A DNA stretch of 64,000 nt from Rotaria sp. Silwood1 (taxonomy: Eukaryota > Rotifera > Eurotatoria > Philodinida > Philodinidae), in assembly GCA_905250075.1 (NCBI GenBank), contig CAJNOP010000009.1, positions 957,915-1,021,914 of the forward strand, given 5' to 3'. A model generated the notes under the pieces. It had not been told where the DNA came from, ran no database searches, and saw only the letters and a program-made list of their open reading frames with translations. Position 1 is the first letter of the stretch; the number at the start of each line of letters is the position of its first letter. The position numbers and the translations under genes are program-made. Below are positions 24,366 to 37,009 of this stretch, one piece after another.

Positions 24366-25809
24366 ATGACGATCGTCTATCGTATCGTAGCATTAATTCT
24401 TTTTTCTCTGGTCTATATTGTTGGTCTTATTGGAAATGGTCTTTTAATGTGTAAGTATGAAGTCTTGATTAGGGAATTGATTATTTATTTGATATAATTT
24501 AGTTATTGTATTTCGTCAAAAAAATTTACATACAGTACCAAATTTACTTGTTGTTAGTTTGGCCCTCGGAGACTTTTTGTTTGTTCTTTTTTGTGTTCCA
24601 TTTGGTGCCGTCGCTTATTCCCTTAATTATTATCCATTTTCAACATTTTATTGTCGTTTTGAAAATTTTATTATTAATCTTTCTCTTGGTGTATCTGTAT
24701 TTTCATTATTAGCATTAAGTGCTGATCGTTATAAAATAATAGCTAAACCATTTTCAAGTCATGCAAATGATTCATCAATTAAACTAAAGTTAGTTGTTAT
24801 AGTTATTTGGTTATTATCAGCATGTCTTGCTCTACCTGAAACGATCTATAGTGGTAAGATTTATTGTTATGTGCTTCGAACATATCGATAAATATTTATA
24901 AGTACGTATTGATTTTAGGCCTTATAATGGAAACAGTACATCAATCAAGTAATAAAACAATTCAGTTAATTTACTGTTGGAGTCCAAATGAAAATGCATT
25001 ACTTGTTAATCATACATTTATGATTACTCGTCAAATCTTGCGTTTAATCATTTATTATTTAATGCCACTTGTATTTATTTCAATATTTTATTCTCTTATT
25101 GCTAAAAAATTATTTCAAAAGAAAGATGCTTTTTATTCTTCAAATTTTTCTTTACGTTTATCTCAAAATAATTCAATACATGAAGACAACCGTTTACTTA
25201 GTGTTAAAGTAAATAATAATATCCGACCTATTTCAGAAAGTTTGTCTAATTATCAAACAAAAAATACCATAAATCAAGATATAAGAAGAACAAAACAATT
25301 ACGAACAAGACATAAAGTTGCTAAAACTGTTCTATTTTTATGTCTGGTCTTTTTTATATGTTGGTTACCAAAACAACTACATGATTTATATTGGTAATGT
25401 CGACATACAATAAAAATTCTTTTTTTTTTTTTTTTTGTTAATTTTCCCATTTTATGTTAGGTTTATTGGTGTACTTGTCTATTCATCAGGGTGGAATCAT
25501 TTTTGGCAAATAAATAAAACAATTGCTTTAATTTTAACTAATATTTATTCATGTATTAATCCATTTGCACTTTATTTTCTTTCCTCAACATTCCGTCATT
25601 TCTATAAACGTTATTTATGTTTTTGGTCAAATAAAACATGTTGCTCTCAACGACGTTCAATTAAATATACACAACGACGTCGTACACAAGAATTAATAAC
25701 AAATAGTGATTATAAACGACGTTCATCTGTTAATAATACCACCATGACAGTTTATTATGAATTAAATCGAATTAAAACTTCAAATTGTTCTCCACAATTA
25801 AGACCTTGA
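24366..25809 (+). CDS. Class A peptide GPCR, bombesin/CCHamide-receptor-like
   Basis: Seven-helix plasma-membrane receptor coupling to G proteins. Exons 24366-24450, 24503-24853, 24919-25393 and 25461-25809 join in phase (1, 1, 2) to 419 residues. TM1 has GLIGNG; TM2 LVVSLALGDF; TM3 ends LSADRYKIIAKPF (DRY intact, with the SADRYK form common in bombesin-type receptors). TM4 has a Trp, TM5 the YYLMPLVF proline, TM6 FFICWLPKQL and TM7 SCINPFALYFLSSTFR (NPxxY as NPFALY). The CINPFALY plus SADRYK pair points to the bombesin/BRS3/CCHamide group, probably with a peptide ligand. The cytoplasmic loop before TM6 is long (about 75 residues) and the tail is Arg-rich. Only about 6 residues precede TM1, and the in-frame codon at 24360 is a stop, so a longer N-terminus would need an unseen upstream exon. 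Confidence 0.92.
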
Positions 25810-27236
25810 TTAATCAATGTAAAACATATGTTTTTATTCATCACTATATTTTATGTGTGTATTTATATCAATTTATTTCAATAGAAAATAGATCAATCAT
25901 CCTATTCTCATTGTTACCAGGCTTCTTTTATGTACAACATAAGTTTATAGATAGATTTATTTATATAACTGATTATCATAACAACAATAAACCTCTTGGC
26001 TTTTTGATGATTCATTATACCTCGAAATGCATAGCCTCTAGTCATTTTCTTATTACAATAGTTTATATAAATTTCAATTATAAGAAATTTTTATAGAAGA
26101 TATTCTATTTTTATCTTAGAATTTATGAAAACAAAAGTATATTAAATGGCATTAATTATCTTCTTGTTATTTATAGATTTCATTATACTTGTGTAAGATA
26201 AAGAGTTCTTGATAGTATGTTTTCTTTGTTTTTTTAAATAAAAGAGAAAATAATACACGTCGTGAATGTAAATGATATTATGCATAATGCTTGACATATC
26301 AAAAATAATTCACAATGGATTTTACTTTGTAGAAAAAGTCAATTATTGTCTTACATTGATTATTGTGAAATTGAAATAATGCGCCGACGAATTAGAATAG
26401 ATTAGATTCTTGTTTTAGATGAGAACTTGTTGTTTATGATGTATTATGCAATTCTATGAACAAAGAAAACAATTAACCTTTCATGATTCCAATGGATATG
26501 AATGTTATTGACATTATGAGTTATCTAGCCAATCTACGGTCAAACAAAAACCTATTAATAGAAAAATGGTCAAAAAAAGCAAAAAGATGACAAAGAGAGA
26601 AATTAATCAATGCAAAGATGTTTGATCCGACTATATTTATAGAAAAGTTAACATAGAGGTATTTTTTTTCAAGATATCCAATTAAAATTGGATATTTTCG
26701 TACGACATGATGCCAAAAACGTTTGTTCTTATAAGGATCATCAAGTAGGAAAAAAACAGAGAAATATGAGATTCAAGATAATATCTCTCTTATTGTTTCA
26801 ATATATATATATTCCAGACAAGTCGGGAATCTTTAGCGTTCAAGTATAGAAGCAATTTTATCCTTTCAACGTTTTCTGTGAAATCGTGTCAACATTAATT
26901 TCTTGTCGTTCTGTGATAAATAAGTTTTAATGAGTATGGTTGTGCATGTCGTTATGACTTTGTCTTCACCGGTTTTTTTTGTTTATCTGATTCCAGCAGT
27001 CAACATGGCGTGTTCATAATCGCTAAAAATGACTGTGCTCTTAGATATTGATTCGATCTGTAGTAATGAATTCTAAATCGTAATGGTGACTAATTAGTAG
27101 TCTTATTCTTTCAAAACTATTATTGGCAAGATTCGAGTGACGTAACGTACTTCAGAAAGATATTAGTTAATTTCGATAGAAAAATAACAATTAACAAGAT
27201 CATGACTAGTTTTGAACGGATGTGAATAATTCTTAT
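25810..27236. other. Intergenic, nothing recognised
   Basis: AT-rich. Includes a short (AT) run near 26804. No supported gene. Confidence 0.4.
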
Positions 27237-27330
27237 TGTCATAAAGAATTGCTTAAAACTGATCAATTGAATAAAGCATGAATCGATAAAATTCTGATCA
27301 AATGTCGAAACATAGTCTCGTTTTCGTTCA
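27237..27330 (+). repeat. Dispersed repeat, copy A
   Basis: About 95 bases matching 32651-32745 in the same orientation at roughly 80% by eye. The shared core is caattgaataaagcat followed by aatcgata. No coding content. Probably two old copies of an unknown transposable-element fragment. Confidence 0.6.
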
Positions 27331-29106
27331 TACCTGCTTGTATTTATTGCTGAGAGAAGGAAAGCATGATAAGGTAAATGCTGAGTATCATTGAATCAGT
27401 CATTAATAGAAATGATTGAGATGCAAGCATCATTCAAAGAAACAAATACAGAACAGCAAATATCACTTCAATTGGTCGACCGTGCCGTCTGATCATCGAA
27501 AGGTATTCGAATTGACTCTTTGATCGACCAAATTTTCGTCGATTGAAGTTGAGATGAATACTAACTCCTTAGCAATGACGAGTGAATGCATCTAATGAAT
27601 GTTGATGCACTGTATGAGTCTTTTCAAAAAATCATCTATAAGTATCTTTAAGGTGAGCAACAAACTCAATTCTATTTAGTCATTGCTGATTTGATCGATA
27701 TTCCATTCATTAGATTTTATTGAAATATTGAAAAGTGACGTCAAACTGAAAGATGATTAGAAATAAAAGAGCAATGTTAATTGATGTTTTCATCCTTGTC
27801 AAAAACGGTTTTTTTCGAATAGAAATCAAAACCAGTCATGAAAACAGTGATGATAAGGTGAACAGTCCTCAAGATTATACAAAATATCTTTTCGATTGTG
27901 AATGTTTACTTTATGTTCTATTAGACGGACATGACAAACAGCTCGTCAATGGATTAACTGAAATAGATGCTGTCTTTACTGTTGTTTGTAAACATTGGCT
28001 TTCTTTCCTTGTACTTCTGAAAATCTTCTATGTTAATATCGATACTTCTCGAGAAACTTATTGATCAGTAATCGCTTTTCTTCCTAGAATTTCGAAATTA
28101 TTTTCAAGAATATTTAATTTTCTATTGATTAGACCCAGGTCCATGTCGAAGAGAATAGTGAACAAAAACAACCAATTCAATTGCTTTTTTAATTTTTATT
28201 CGCTTCAGTCAAAGCAGTAGCTTTCATTTTTTTTCATAAAACAGGAAAAAAGAACAAAACTCTCCTTTACGATTATATCTACACATAACTATCATTATAA
28301 ATTTTATGGCAGAGCCTGTAGGACTTACTCGAGACCCATATTTCACAAACTTTACTAAGAAGCAGGCCTACGTTGAACTTTAAAAAAATATTTAAATTCA
28401 TTGCGAACTCTGATTCCTGTCCAACAAAAGTTGAATTGACTTGCGTCAGTCACAGAAAATTTGGCTTGATAAGCTATAATCCTCATCGTCAAGTTCAAAA
28501 TAGTCTCAAAACTAAAGAAAGTCCCTTCTGAGAAATGCAGCGATCAAATCACGCGACTTATCATGGCTTTTGATAGTAATCAATTCTTAGAATACTTAAT
28601 CAGAACTATTGCGACCGATGCCGCATCGTGAACATCAATGTCGATTTTCAGTTTTTCTGTGAATATTATTTATTTTAATTTTTCGTCTCATATTCAAATA
28701 ATAGTTAATGACACGATAACCGTTCTCTTTCATTATTATCCATGTGACGAGCTATTCGAAATCTATTGTATCATGACTAACTGTTCATCCGACTAATTAT
28801 CTGGTCAATGATTATTCAGAGGTAAGCTTTGCTTTGATTCTTACACAAACATTGATAAAATCGTTGCTGATATTATCCTGTTATCTTGCTATCTATACTC
28901 GGGTGTGAGTGTGTTTTGATAGAACATATCCGTACCAACAGAATCATGCACGCTTACTCGAACTCGCACTCACACTGACACCCATACCTTTTTGAATAAT
29001 CTGCTTCGGATCGAAACTCACTACTATAAGACAGTTTTCAATATGCAATATGATGAGACAAAATAACAGTTTGTTGCTGTGACAATCTCTTGATAAGCTC
29101 AATTGA
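27331..29106. other. Accessory non-coding stretch
   Basis: A plus frame at 27753-28064 has a mixed, protein-like composition (KTSHENSDDKVNSPQDYTKY) but no start context, splice partner or family features; it may be a relic. G/T- and C/A-rich patches lie near 28905-28990. Nothing else is recognised. Confidence 0.35.
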
Positions 29107-29276
29107 TTAAGTCACTTCGTTATGATTAGGCGGCAATTTGCTCTGGCGAATAGGTAATGCTCTCTGAGCATAAAGAAGTGCAGTTTGGTATTCATCACAC
29201 CGTTTTCCATATAGGATGCTCAGCTGGTAGCGTGTGCGTGCAACAGATAGATTAGTATCAATGATCGATGCTTGAG
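29107..29276 (-). pseudogene. TPR-repeat protein tail fragment
   Basis: The coding part reads ASIIDTNLSVARTRYQLSIL..., with the TPR signature ALLYAQRALPIRQSKLPPNHNEVT before the stop. This is one kinesin-light-chain-like tetratricopeptide helix pair (A-L-x-Y...AL.I...LPP.H), the standard 42-residue TPR found in large rotifer families. Upstream residues in the same frame (29277-29361) are low-complexity His/Pro from a GT-rich DNA patch and look non-coding. A possible acceptor (ctcaag) lies at the junction. No further TPR exons are visible upstream, so this is a 3' remnant or one exon of an incomplete gene. Confidence 0.55.
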
Positions 29277-29687
29277 CATGTGGGGGTGTGTGATGTGGGT
29301 ATGGGTGTGCATGTGAATGAACACAAAGATCACACCGATACTCATATATCTTTCTATTCATCGTACTGCGAAAATTTCAGCCATAAACCGTAAGAGGTTT
29401 TTGAGAAAACTACAGTATTGTTTTTTCATAACCCGCGAAACTTGACAGTTGTTTATTGAAGTTAACGATATTATTTCAAAATAGAGTGTATCAATGTTTT
29501 TTTCTTATGAATGCGATCTACGATCATGCTTATATCAGTGATAAAAAATTAGCTCATTTGGTGCAATTATAGCGGAGATATATTTATTTTCTTGCTTCGA
29601 TATACATGTCGATCTATTATTGTCTGTTCACACTATCTTTTTACGAATACGAGAAACACAGTTATCATCTATATTTTGATTGAAAAA

Positions 29688-30209
29688 TCATCCATTGAAA
29701 TGGGTCGTGGTGACATTTACGGGCGCTCTTTCACTATTTGTTTGAGAATCGAAATATCTTAATTCAACTCTTAAAATACCAGCAATAATGTTTATTGGAA
29801 AACTGCCATGATTGTGATATCCACCTCTAGCAACGACATCGATTACAGACACACCAGGATTCAAACTAATAATATTGTTCAATGCACACGTTGTAACCGT
29901 AGATGACTGTGTATATCAATAAAAACCACCAATAGAATCAATGCCATAGTTCTCTGTTTCTCCTGAAAAGAATTGATATCGATCGTCTGTATTTAGGCCG
30001 AACTTATCGACGTCAAGCAAATATTCATCAATCACTAAACGTAAATGCAGCCAAGCTGATGACAAATGAGTTGAGTAACAAGTTTCTTCAAATTGAATTT
30101 TGTATAATAAGGATATTGTGTGATGGAAAGACATAGTAAGACCAGGTACTTTAACGAAGGTTTCTGTATGACCTTGGACTGGATACAATTTCGGTCGTTG
30201 TTGTTTCAC
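29688..30209 (-). pseudogene. Beta-sandwich-like protein relic with one in-frame stop
   Basis: One continuous frame of about 174 codons, interrupted only by a TGA at 29916-29918 within the context GGFY-stop-YTQSSTVTTC. Motifs include KVPGLTMSFHHTISLLYKIQF, AWLHLRLVIDEYLL, LNPGVSVIDVVARGG and NIIAGILRVELRYF. The alternating strand pattern and the LxxG-x-HxIxV-like turn suggest a jelly-roll or C1q/TNF-like sandwich. Upstream, a different frame begins with ATG and reads MPPRETTTTEIVSS, which may be the original N-terminus after a frame change. The family is unnamed to me; it resembles an expanded rotifer family, by memory. Confidence 0.5.
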
Positions 30210-32650
30210 GCGGTGGCATCATATATTATGTGTACTTTTTTTGGGCATTTTTTTTTTAATTTTCTCCTTCCTATCGCAATTAAGTTTGAAATTGAGTCAT
30301 TCTTATAATTACCATTCTTTTTAAATCTGCCGTGGTCTGTGTTTTGAAGATCACTAATGAAAACTTTTAATGCTTAAAATACTGGTGTACTAAACAAGAG
30401 TACACCGCAGTTGTTCATGTTGCGCCTGTCTATTGAATCTGCTTCAGTGATACATAGGTTGATGAACAAAATTTAACCAAAAAAGAAGTTAGTATTTTAC
30501 ACTTTACGTCGTGTTCACGTAACAAAATAAAGATCTTAAGCATATTTTTTTAGCTATTAACGTTCCGTCAGCCTCGCTTGAAACTTCAATCGTCGCTGAC
30601 ATCTCTTCATCAATATGTTCATACCATGATATCAAATTTGTCTTGTTTATTCTTTTGCGTAAGAGAGATGCTAATACAGATAACACTGGTTGTGAACTAA
30701 AGATGTGCGAGGTTCATTCCTAACGCGAAACCTATCCTAATTCAAGAACGGCGGGATTGAAGCCAACTTTTTGAGTTTGATTTCATGACATTTCTAAAAA
30801 GTGAAATGCGTGCGATTTTGAACATTGCTTGATATATTTGTTTCACAAAATAGTAAGGGATATATTTACTATCGAGACCTATGCAAAAATTTGCAACAAC
30901 ATACTGATCATAGATAATCGATTTGCAGCAAAGTGGTTGTTTGTTTCACAGTAAGTACAATTGAAAATTGTTAGTAATTTGGATTTTCTCGAGAAAATGG
31001 GACTAGAAACAAAACTTAAAAACTTTATAGAGCCCGTGATGAAAACTTTCAACTTTGGTCATCTCTTCTGGAGCTCTTTATGTCAAGTTAATAAAAAAAT
31101 GCCTCACCAAAAACCTACTCAGTTATATGTTACATATGCCTGATTGTTGATGTTTTGTAACCTTCATCACCATTATCAACTATCGCCAACAGCGTAGCTG
31201 AAAACCAATTGTAGCAGAAAACGCTTCATGCCATAATTAAATATAATCATGAAGTCATTTATATCTTTCCTTTCTTCCATGGATTACATACTGTATGAAC
31301 AACAACAATGATAACTATGAGAATGTAAGGAATCCTTATCATTCTTATCGTTAGCTATTTCAATTGTTTTGGATGATAACTTTGAAACACTATCAAATTT
31401 GTAAGTGATGACCAAAAATATTGCATAAGGAAATATTTGAAATATGGGATGCATTATTATGCTATTGATGGTAAATCATAGAAACATTTGTTTTATAATT
31501 TATATTTCTAGCATAGTGAGCGTTCGCCTGTCAAAAACAATATCGAGAAATTCCAGTAAGTGACGAAAATTTTGAGTGATGATAGGAGTGGATCATGTCA
31601 CTTTCACACCCCTAGTCACTTGTGACAGCTCCATATATAGTTAGATACTAATGGTAAATTAGTCGACTATTTTCAGAATCGTGCTTCATTTTGCCTCAAT
31701 GAAGCGCCGCACCATTCAAGTTCTGCTTTGTTCTATCGTTAAAACTGAGCTAGGGATGATCTTAACAAAAGCAGTTCCTTTTGAAAGAAAAAAAATCGAT
31801 CTACTCAAAAAATCACACAGTTAAGTGTTTTGCATTTTACAAAGCACCTGATTACCTTTTTTGATGTGTGATCCTTGCTGAAACCGAAATGTTCACTTGC
31901 TGATAGAATCGATTGAAGAATAAGACGATTCAATTTGGTTTTATATGGTAGGTACTATAGCGATGCTTCAAACGAAGCATTATCAACGAAAAATAAATGA
32001 GCCAGAATAATTTGCTCGAAGATTCTATAAGCACCACAATGATTTGTTATTTAATCTCAATTAAAATATGCTGTGGCAGACTTCGTGTCACCGGTTATGT
32101 ATTCATGCAAATGCTAGTCTTTATGAATAATAAATGTAGTTCGTTTCAATTTTTCTCCGAAAGAGAACATATGTCTCATTCAAATTCGATAAATGTCCCA
32201 TTTCAGTATTCTTTTTCGTTCTTTCATGAGTATTAAAAAATATCCCGTGCTACGCGATATATTATAATAAAGTAAAAGAGAATACTCCATTAACAACTAT
32301 ATTGAATGAAGGTGTGAAGCAGGGAGCACAAGCTCTGGGGTGGATTTGGCGATGAGGAGACTACCTGTTGCTCTTGAGACAACGCTAAGAAATGAATGTA
32401 TTTTAGTACTTGAGATGAAGATATCCGCGAATTTTGACCTTCTAGATTGGCATCTCTTATGCCACATATATTAGCTGCGGGTGCCTGTATGACAGGAAGG
32501 CTGTCACCCAAACTCACACCACAATCTTGATGTAGAGGTATTTATTTTCAACAAAGGGTGTGAGTGTCGAAGGATATGGGTTCTCTATTAACCCTCATTC
32601 ATACTGATAAATAGTCAGGCTAATGGAGATAGATAACATATAGTTTTAAC
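30210..32650. other. Accessory non-coding stretch
   Basis: No convincing gene. A minus frame at 30504-30686 (ISWYEHIDEEMSATIEV) has protein-like composition but no partner exons and is probably a relic. Confidence 0.35.
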
Positions 32651-32745
32651 TGTCATAATGAATTGCTGAAGACCAATTAATTGAATAAAGCATAAATCGA
32701 TAATATTCTAAACAAACGTCGAAGTTTAGTCGAGTTTTTCCTCTT
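32651..32745 (+). repeat. Dispersed repeat, copy B
   Basis: Second copy of the repeat at 27237-27330, same orientation, with ttgaataaagcat and aatcgata preserved. It is followed by the same general T-rich end. Confidence 0.6.
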
Positions 32746-35226
32746 ATTTACTGGCTACGATCATGAGTGTGACTGAATGATTGTGATACTGACACACCTT
32801 CACGTATAATCACTCAACAACATCTACACACCCATCTGCATTAAATCACCGCCTTAGTGGCTGGGCTCCCTGAATTCATAAGTCTATTTGGTTGCACGCT
32901 TAATGTCGAAATGCTAATTGACTGGGCACTGAATACCAATTGCCTGCAATTTGCTGAACTTCAGTCATTTTAAGATTTAGAAAGGTATTTCAAACAGCAT
33001 AGATGGCAAATTTAATCCTGAGCATCCTAAATATCTTATTGATAGAATTTGCTATGCAAAATTTGATATCTTTTGGTGTGTGACTGATCAATAGGATCTA
33101 TAAGCGAATCGAACTATATAAGTATTGATGGTGATCGATGATAAAATAATGGAAAGGTCACAAACTTTACTTCATATTTGTTTGAGAAATTAATTATTCG
33201 TATTACTGCATATTGTATTCTTATTTATTTATATTAATTTAATTTTTTTTCAAGTTATCTTTGGTTTAATTCATCATGATGACAATGCATAGTCGCTTTG
33301 TTCTTTTGTTCTCTCTTTCTTTCTTACCTATTGAGTAGAAATGATGTGTAGGAAAAAATCATTTTCAGAGTTGTGAGACTTCGTGTTCTTCAGGAAGAAG
33401 TAAAAAGAATATATTGAGTCAATGCTATGAAAGCAATGAAATAGGGATGGAGAGAAACGAATGGTGTACTCTCGCAACAAGTTGAGAATACTAAAGCTGA
33501 TGAACAGCCGATATAGACTTTCGATATATTTATGTTTTGTTGTCAATACAAAAATCCGAATATAACACGTAACAGAAATCTTTCACTGTGCACTGGGTTT
33601 ATTCCGTTTGAATTAGCTTCTGAATTGTTTACATAATTCGAACGCAACAGGAGCAATCAGTTGGACTTGAAAATTAATTATATCTCGCATCATTTGGTAC
33701 TATCAATCATTTCGCTGCAAAGTGGTTGTGCTTCTTTTATTTTCATCAAGAGAAGGTGCATTAGTTTCATAGCTTTGACTCAATGTCGTTTTTACTTCAT
33801 CGGAAAGAACACAGAGTTACACATAGTTATTATTCTAGCCGACGTTTGTCTAAATGTGTTACTGCTGATCCTGATGGCTTGCAGACCTGTTTCTCCTATG
33901 CATCGTTTTTGCGACAAGAATTGCGCCTCCTCCGATACTTTACATCATCCAGCTCTTTTAGGATTTCACCGTTGAGTTCCGACTCGATGTATTTTAGATC
34001 ATTATAGTCTGAATGAAAATTTCTGCTAAGATCTTTCGCTCATATTAATAAATTTTGTACGGTTTTTGAAATTCGACTTGAAACCATGCAATTGATTGAT
34101 CTGGCACTAATATTTGTAGCGGATATATTCAATGTTTTTTATGATAAAACAACTTGGATCACTCCGTAAATAAAGAAATGATTTCAAGCAACCAATTATA
34201 TAACGAATAAACAGAGAATTAATAATGAAAACGTTTCGTCGATCATTTTACCTGTCAACAAAATGCAAATAGTAGAGAGAAAACGACAAGCCATCGTTAT
34301 CAACATACATTCTTCATTGAAGCCAACACGTACCTAATAAACAGTTTGCAACATTCGATTCAGGCCAATCGTTCACAGTCTTGCAAGTAACGTTGCGACA
34401 CTTTTCAGTGATTGTTTTAAAAGAGCGAAATCAACCTCGACCAATGACATTAGAATTATCCTCATATTGTTCAGAACTTTATTCTCATTTGATTAAACTC
34501 GTATATCGGCAGATTTTATCGGAATTTCCACTATTCAATTACTCGACTTTATCACAATTAAAATTTGAAAAAATACAAACGAATCGAATTACCGATTAGT
34601 CAAAAAATAAAATCTGATACATTTGATACCACATTCCTAATTTTTGTCTCGACTTCTTGTTTATTACGATCTCGTAAATGAGCAACACATTCAATTTGTT
34701 CGACTTTGGTTAGATTCGAGATTAAAAATATTCTTACATATCTTTGAAGAGAATTTTAAATTAGATATTTTCTTTCAACATTAAAGATAAGTTATTCAAG
34801 TAAGAGTAAGAGAGAATCCTTTTGATTATGGTCTATAATGTGACTTTAACATTGAGAATAGTTCAACATTGGGTTTATTTTTGGAAAATTGATATTAATG
34901 TACTAGTTAGATATTTTTGTTTTTGAGATCAACTTGTCGTTGAAAAAGCTTGAAAAGTGATTAAGCAGATGGAAACAACATCTGGTGAGCCTTCATAGAC
35001 ACTTTGTCATTTGAAATGCTTGGCAAAACTCTCATATCTGATATGAAGAAATATCACTCTTCAACCTTAAAGATATTGTCATCTTTCATTAATAGTAAAG
35101 GATACGCAAGTGAAAAAAGAAAGATGTTGATGGTAAAAGAAATATAACGGTACGTGCACTTTTTGAATGGTTTTTTTTCTACATCTAAGACTGTGAGGTA
35201 ATTTATTAAAAAATATTCATATATAA
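32746..35226. other. Accessory non-coding stretch
   Basis: Overlapping frames at 33661-34007 and a frame at 34381-34599 lack motifs or splice context. Nothing else is supported. The sequence directly upstream of 35227 carries no clear acceptor. Confidence 0.35.
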
Positions 35227-36168
35227 ATGGAAACAATCCTTTTTGAAAGCATGCCTAGCGAACAATTTTTTATTGTCGGTTATACATTCTTAGTTGTTAT
35301 TTGTACTGTTGGTTTGATCTTTTATTTGATGATGCTTGCCACTATTGCTAGACATCGACCAGGTGGCGCAATGACCTGTCTTCTGATATGTAATATGAGT
35401 GCGATGATCGCTAGCTTTCTACTTAACACTCTCATTGGATCCTTCTACGGCTATCGTGTAGACTAGGCAGAAAATCAGCCACTCTACGTCTTCAAAGCCG
35501 TTTGTGGCACTATATCATGTGCTGGCATTTGCTATTCGTATTTTTTATAAGCTATCAGTCGTCTCTTTTTTGCTGTGTTCTACAAACATAAATTTCTTCT
35601 CACATTTCGTGTTCACCGATTTTTGATTACTCTAAATTGGATTATCAGTATTCTACTATTGATTGAACCTTTCTTCATTGATGGTGCCATGGGATTTGAA
35701 AGAGAATCGTGCCTTTGTGTAGTCAAAACTGGAGTTTTCGCTTCATCTATGTATATCATTGTAGTTGTATTTCTCATTTCACTTCACATTGCCATCTTAG
35801 TTTATACGATAATATTTTATCGTGCATATAAAGCAACTCAAGGACTCGTCAGTAGGGCATTTGATATCACGATTTTTCATATGCCAAATGCGAAACGTGA
35901 AATGAAACTTGCTCGAAACATGGTGTTGCTAGTTGGAAATTTTGCCAGCAGTGGAATAATCTATGTAATTCTTGTTTGTTGGCATATCACCGCTCCAAAG
36001 ATATCGTCACCACAGGAATTGTATTTGATGAGTATCAATGCAATAATGTTTTTCCTTACTCTTAAGATGACTTTCTTCTTTGCAATGAACAAACAAGTGA
36101 AGAATATTGCTCTTGATTGTCTTCACTTTAGACGTCAACGTATTCATCCAACATCCACTTGTCAATAA
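35227..36168 (+). pseudogene. Rhodopsin-like GPCR with two in-frame stops
   Basis: A single reading frame over 942 bases encodes a full seven-helix protein starting METILFESMPSEQFFIVGY. It is interrupted only by TAG at 35464-35466 and TAA at 35548-35550, with no frameshift. Helices are visible at FLVVICTVGLIFYLMMLATI (TM1), MTCLLICNMSAMIASFLL (TM2), AGICYSYF (TM3, followed by AISRLFFAVFYKHK, the DRY-equivalent), FLITLNWIISILLL (TM4), SMYIIVVVFLISLHIAIL (TM5), MVLLVGNFASSGIIYVIL (TM6) and INAIMFFLTLKMTFFFAM (TM7). The TAA sits where a Gln before AISRLFF would be expected (CAA to TAA). It is intronless, unlike the two intact receptors here. It resembles a large orphan GPCR family of rotifers, by memory. 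Probably a recent pseudogene. Confidence 0.75.
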
Positions 36169-37009
36169 CCGGCATTAAACGTTATCAGACATTGACAGTA
36201 TTGGAAATATGGACTGAAGGGCTTGGGTGTAGACAAAAAATTAACAAATATTGTCACAAACACACCCCCATACCTATCCATACTCAGCAAGGTGATCTCA
36301 GTGTCAAGGCCATTGGTCATGATATACCTTTAGTGAGATCATTTATTGTTTTTTGTGTGCTCATATACATTATTATGTCTTGCGTGTCCCAATGCCATAT
36401 ATTGTATTTTTTGGTTCTCTTTTTTTCTCTCTTCATTTCTCTTCTCTTTTGATTCATCTCTCTCTTAGGTCTGAGTATGGGTACTGGTATGTCTGTCTAA
36501 TTTTCGGGCACACTTCAAACTCATAGCCACAATCAAATTTCGTACCCACACCCCCACCCACCAAAGATGAACATGTATATATTAACTAGTTGGTCAATTG
36601 TATTCGATGGCATCAAAAATATTTGACAAGTTCAGATCCACCAGAAAATTCAATCACTCGCACATGTTATTAACCATATCGTATTGTGACAAAAGTTTAT
36701 TCGAGCTAAGCTCTTAGTGTACACACAAAATGAATTGATTTGTGCGGATTAATCAACTTTTAGCTGAGAAAGACAACAGGTTAAACGGGATGAATTCAAA
36801 ATCAATGATACAAACCATTAAGAATGAGAATGGAGTTAAGAAAAATGATATTATATGTTTAGAGAGGTTACAATAAAAATCAAGGTAAATTCTCAAGACA
36901 CGCTCCTATGTATGCATTAAGACGTCATTCATTAGAATATAAACCGAGTTCAAAATCGAGAAAAATAGTTTACTTCAAAGTCGATAAATTTCAACTGAAA
37001 CTTCAAGTT
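36169..37009. other. Intergenic with CA/TG-rich patches
   Basis: Contains C/A-rich patches near 36260 and 36542 that match the G/T-rich patches seen elsewhere in the window. No supported gene. Confidence 0.4.

Noticed and set aside
27753-28064. 103-residue plus-strand frame with protein-like composition
   Set aside because: No recognisable motif, splice partner or start context; at most a relic, so not called as a gene.
33661-34007. Two overlapping plus frames of 74-104 residues
   Set aside because: Overlap in different frames with no motif; neither shows coding signs.
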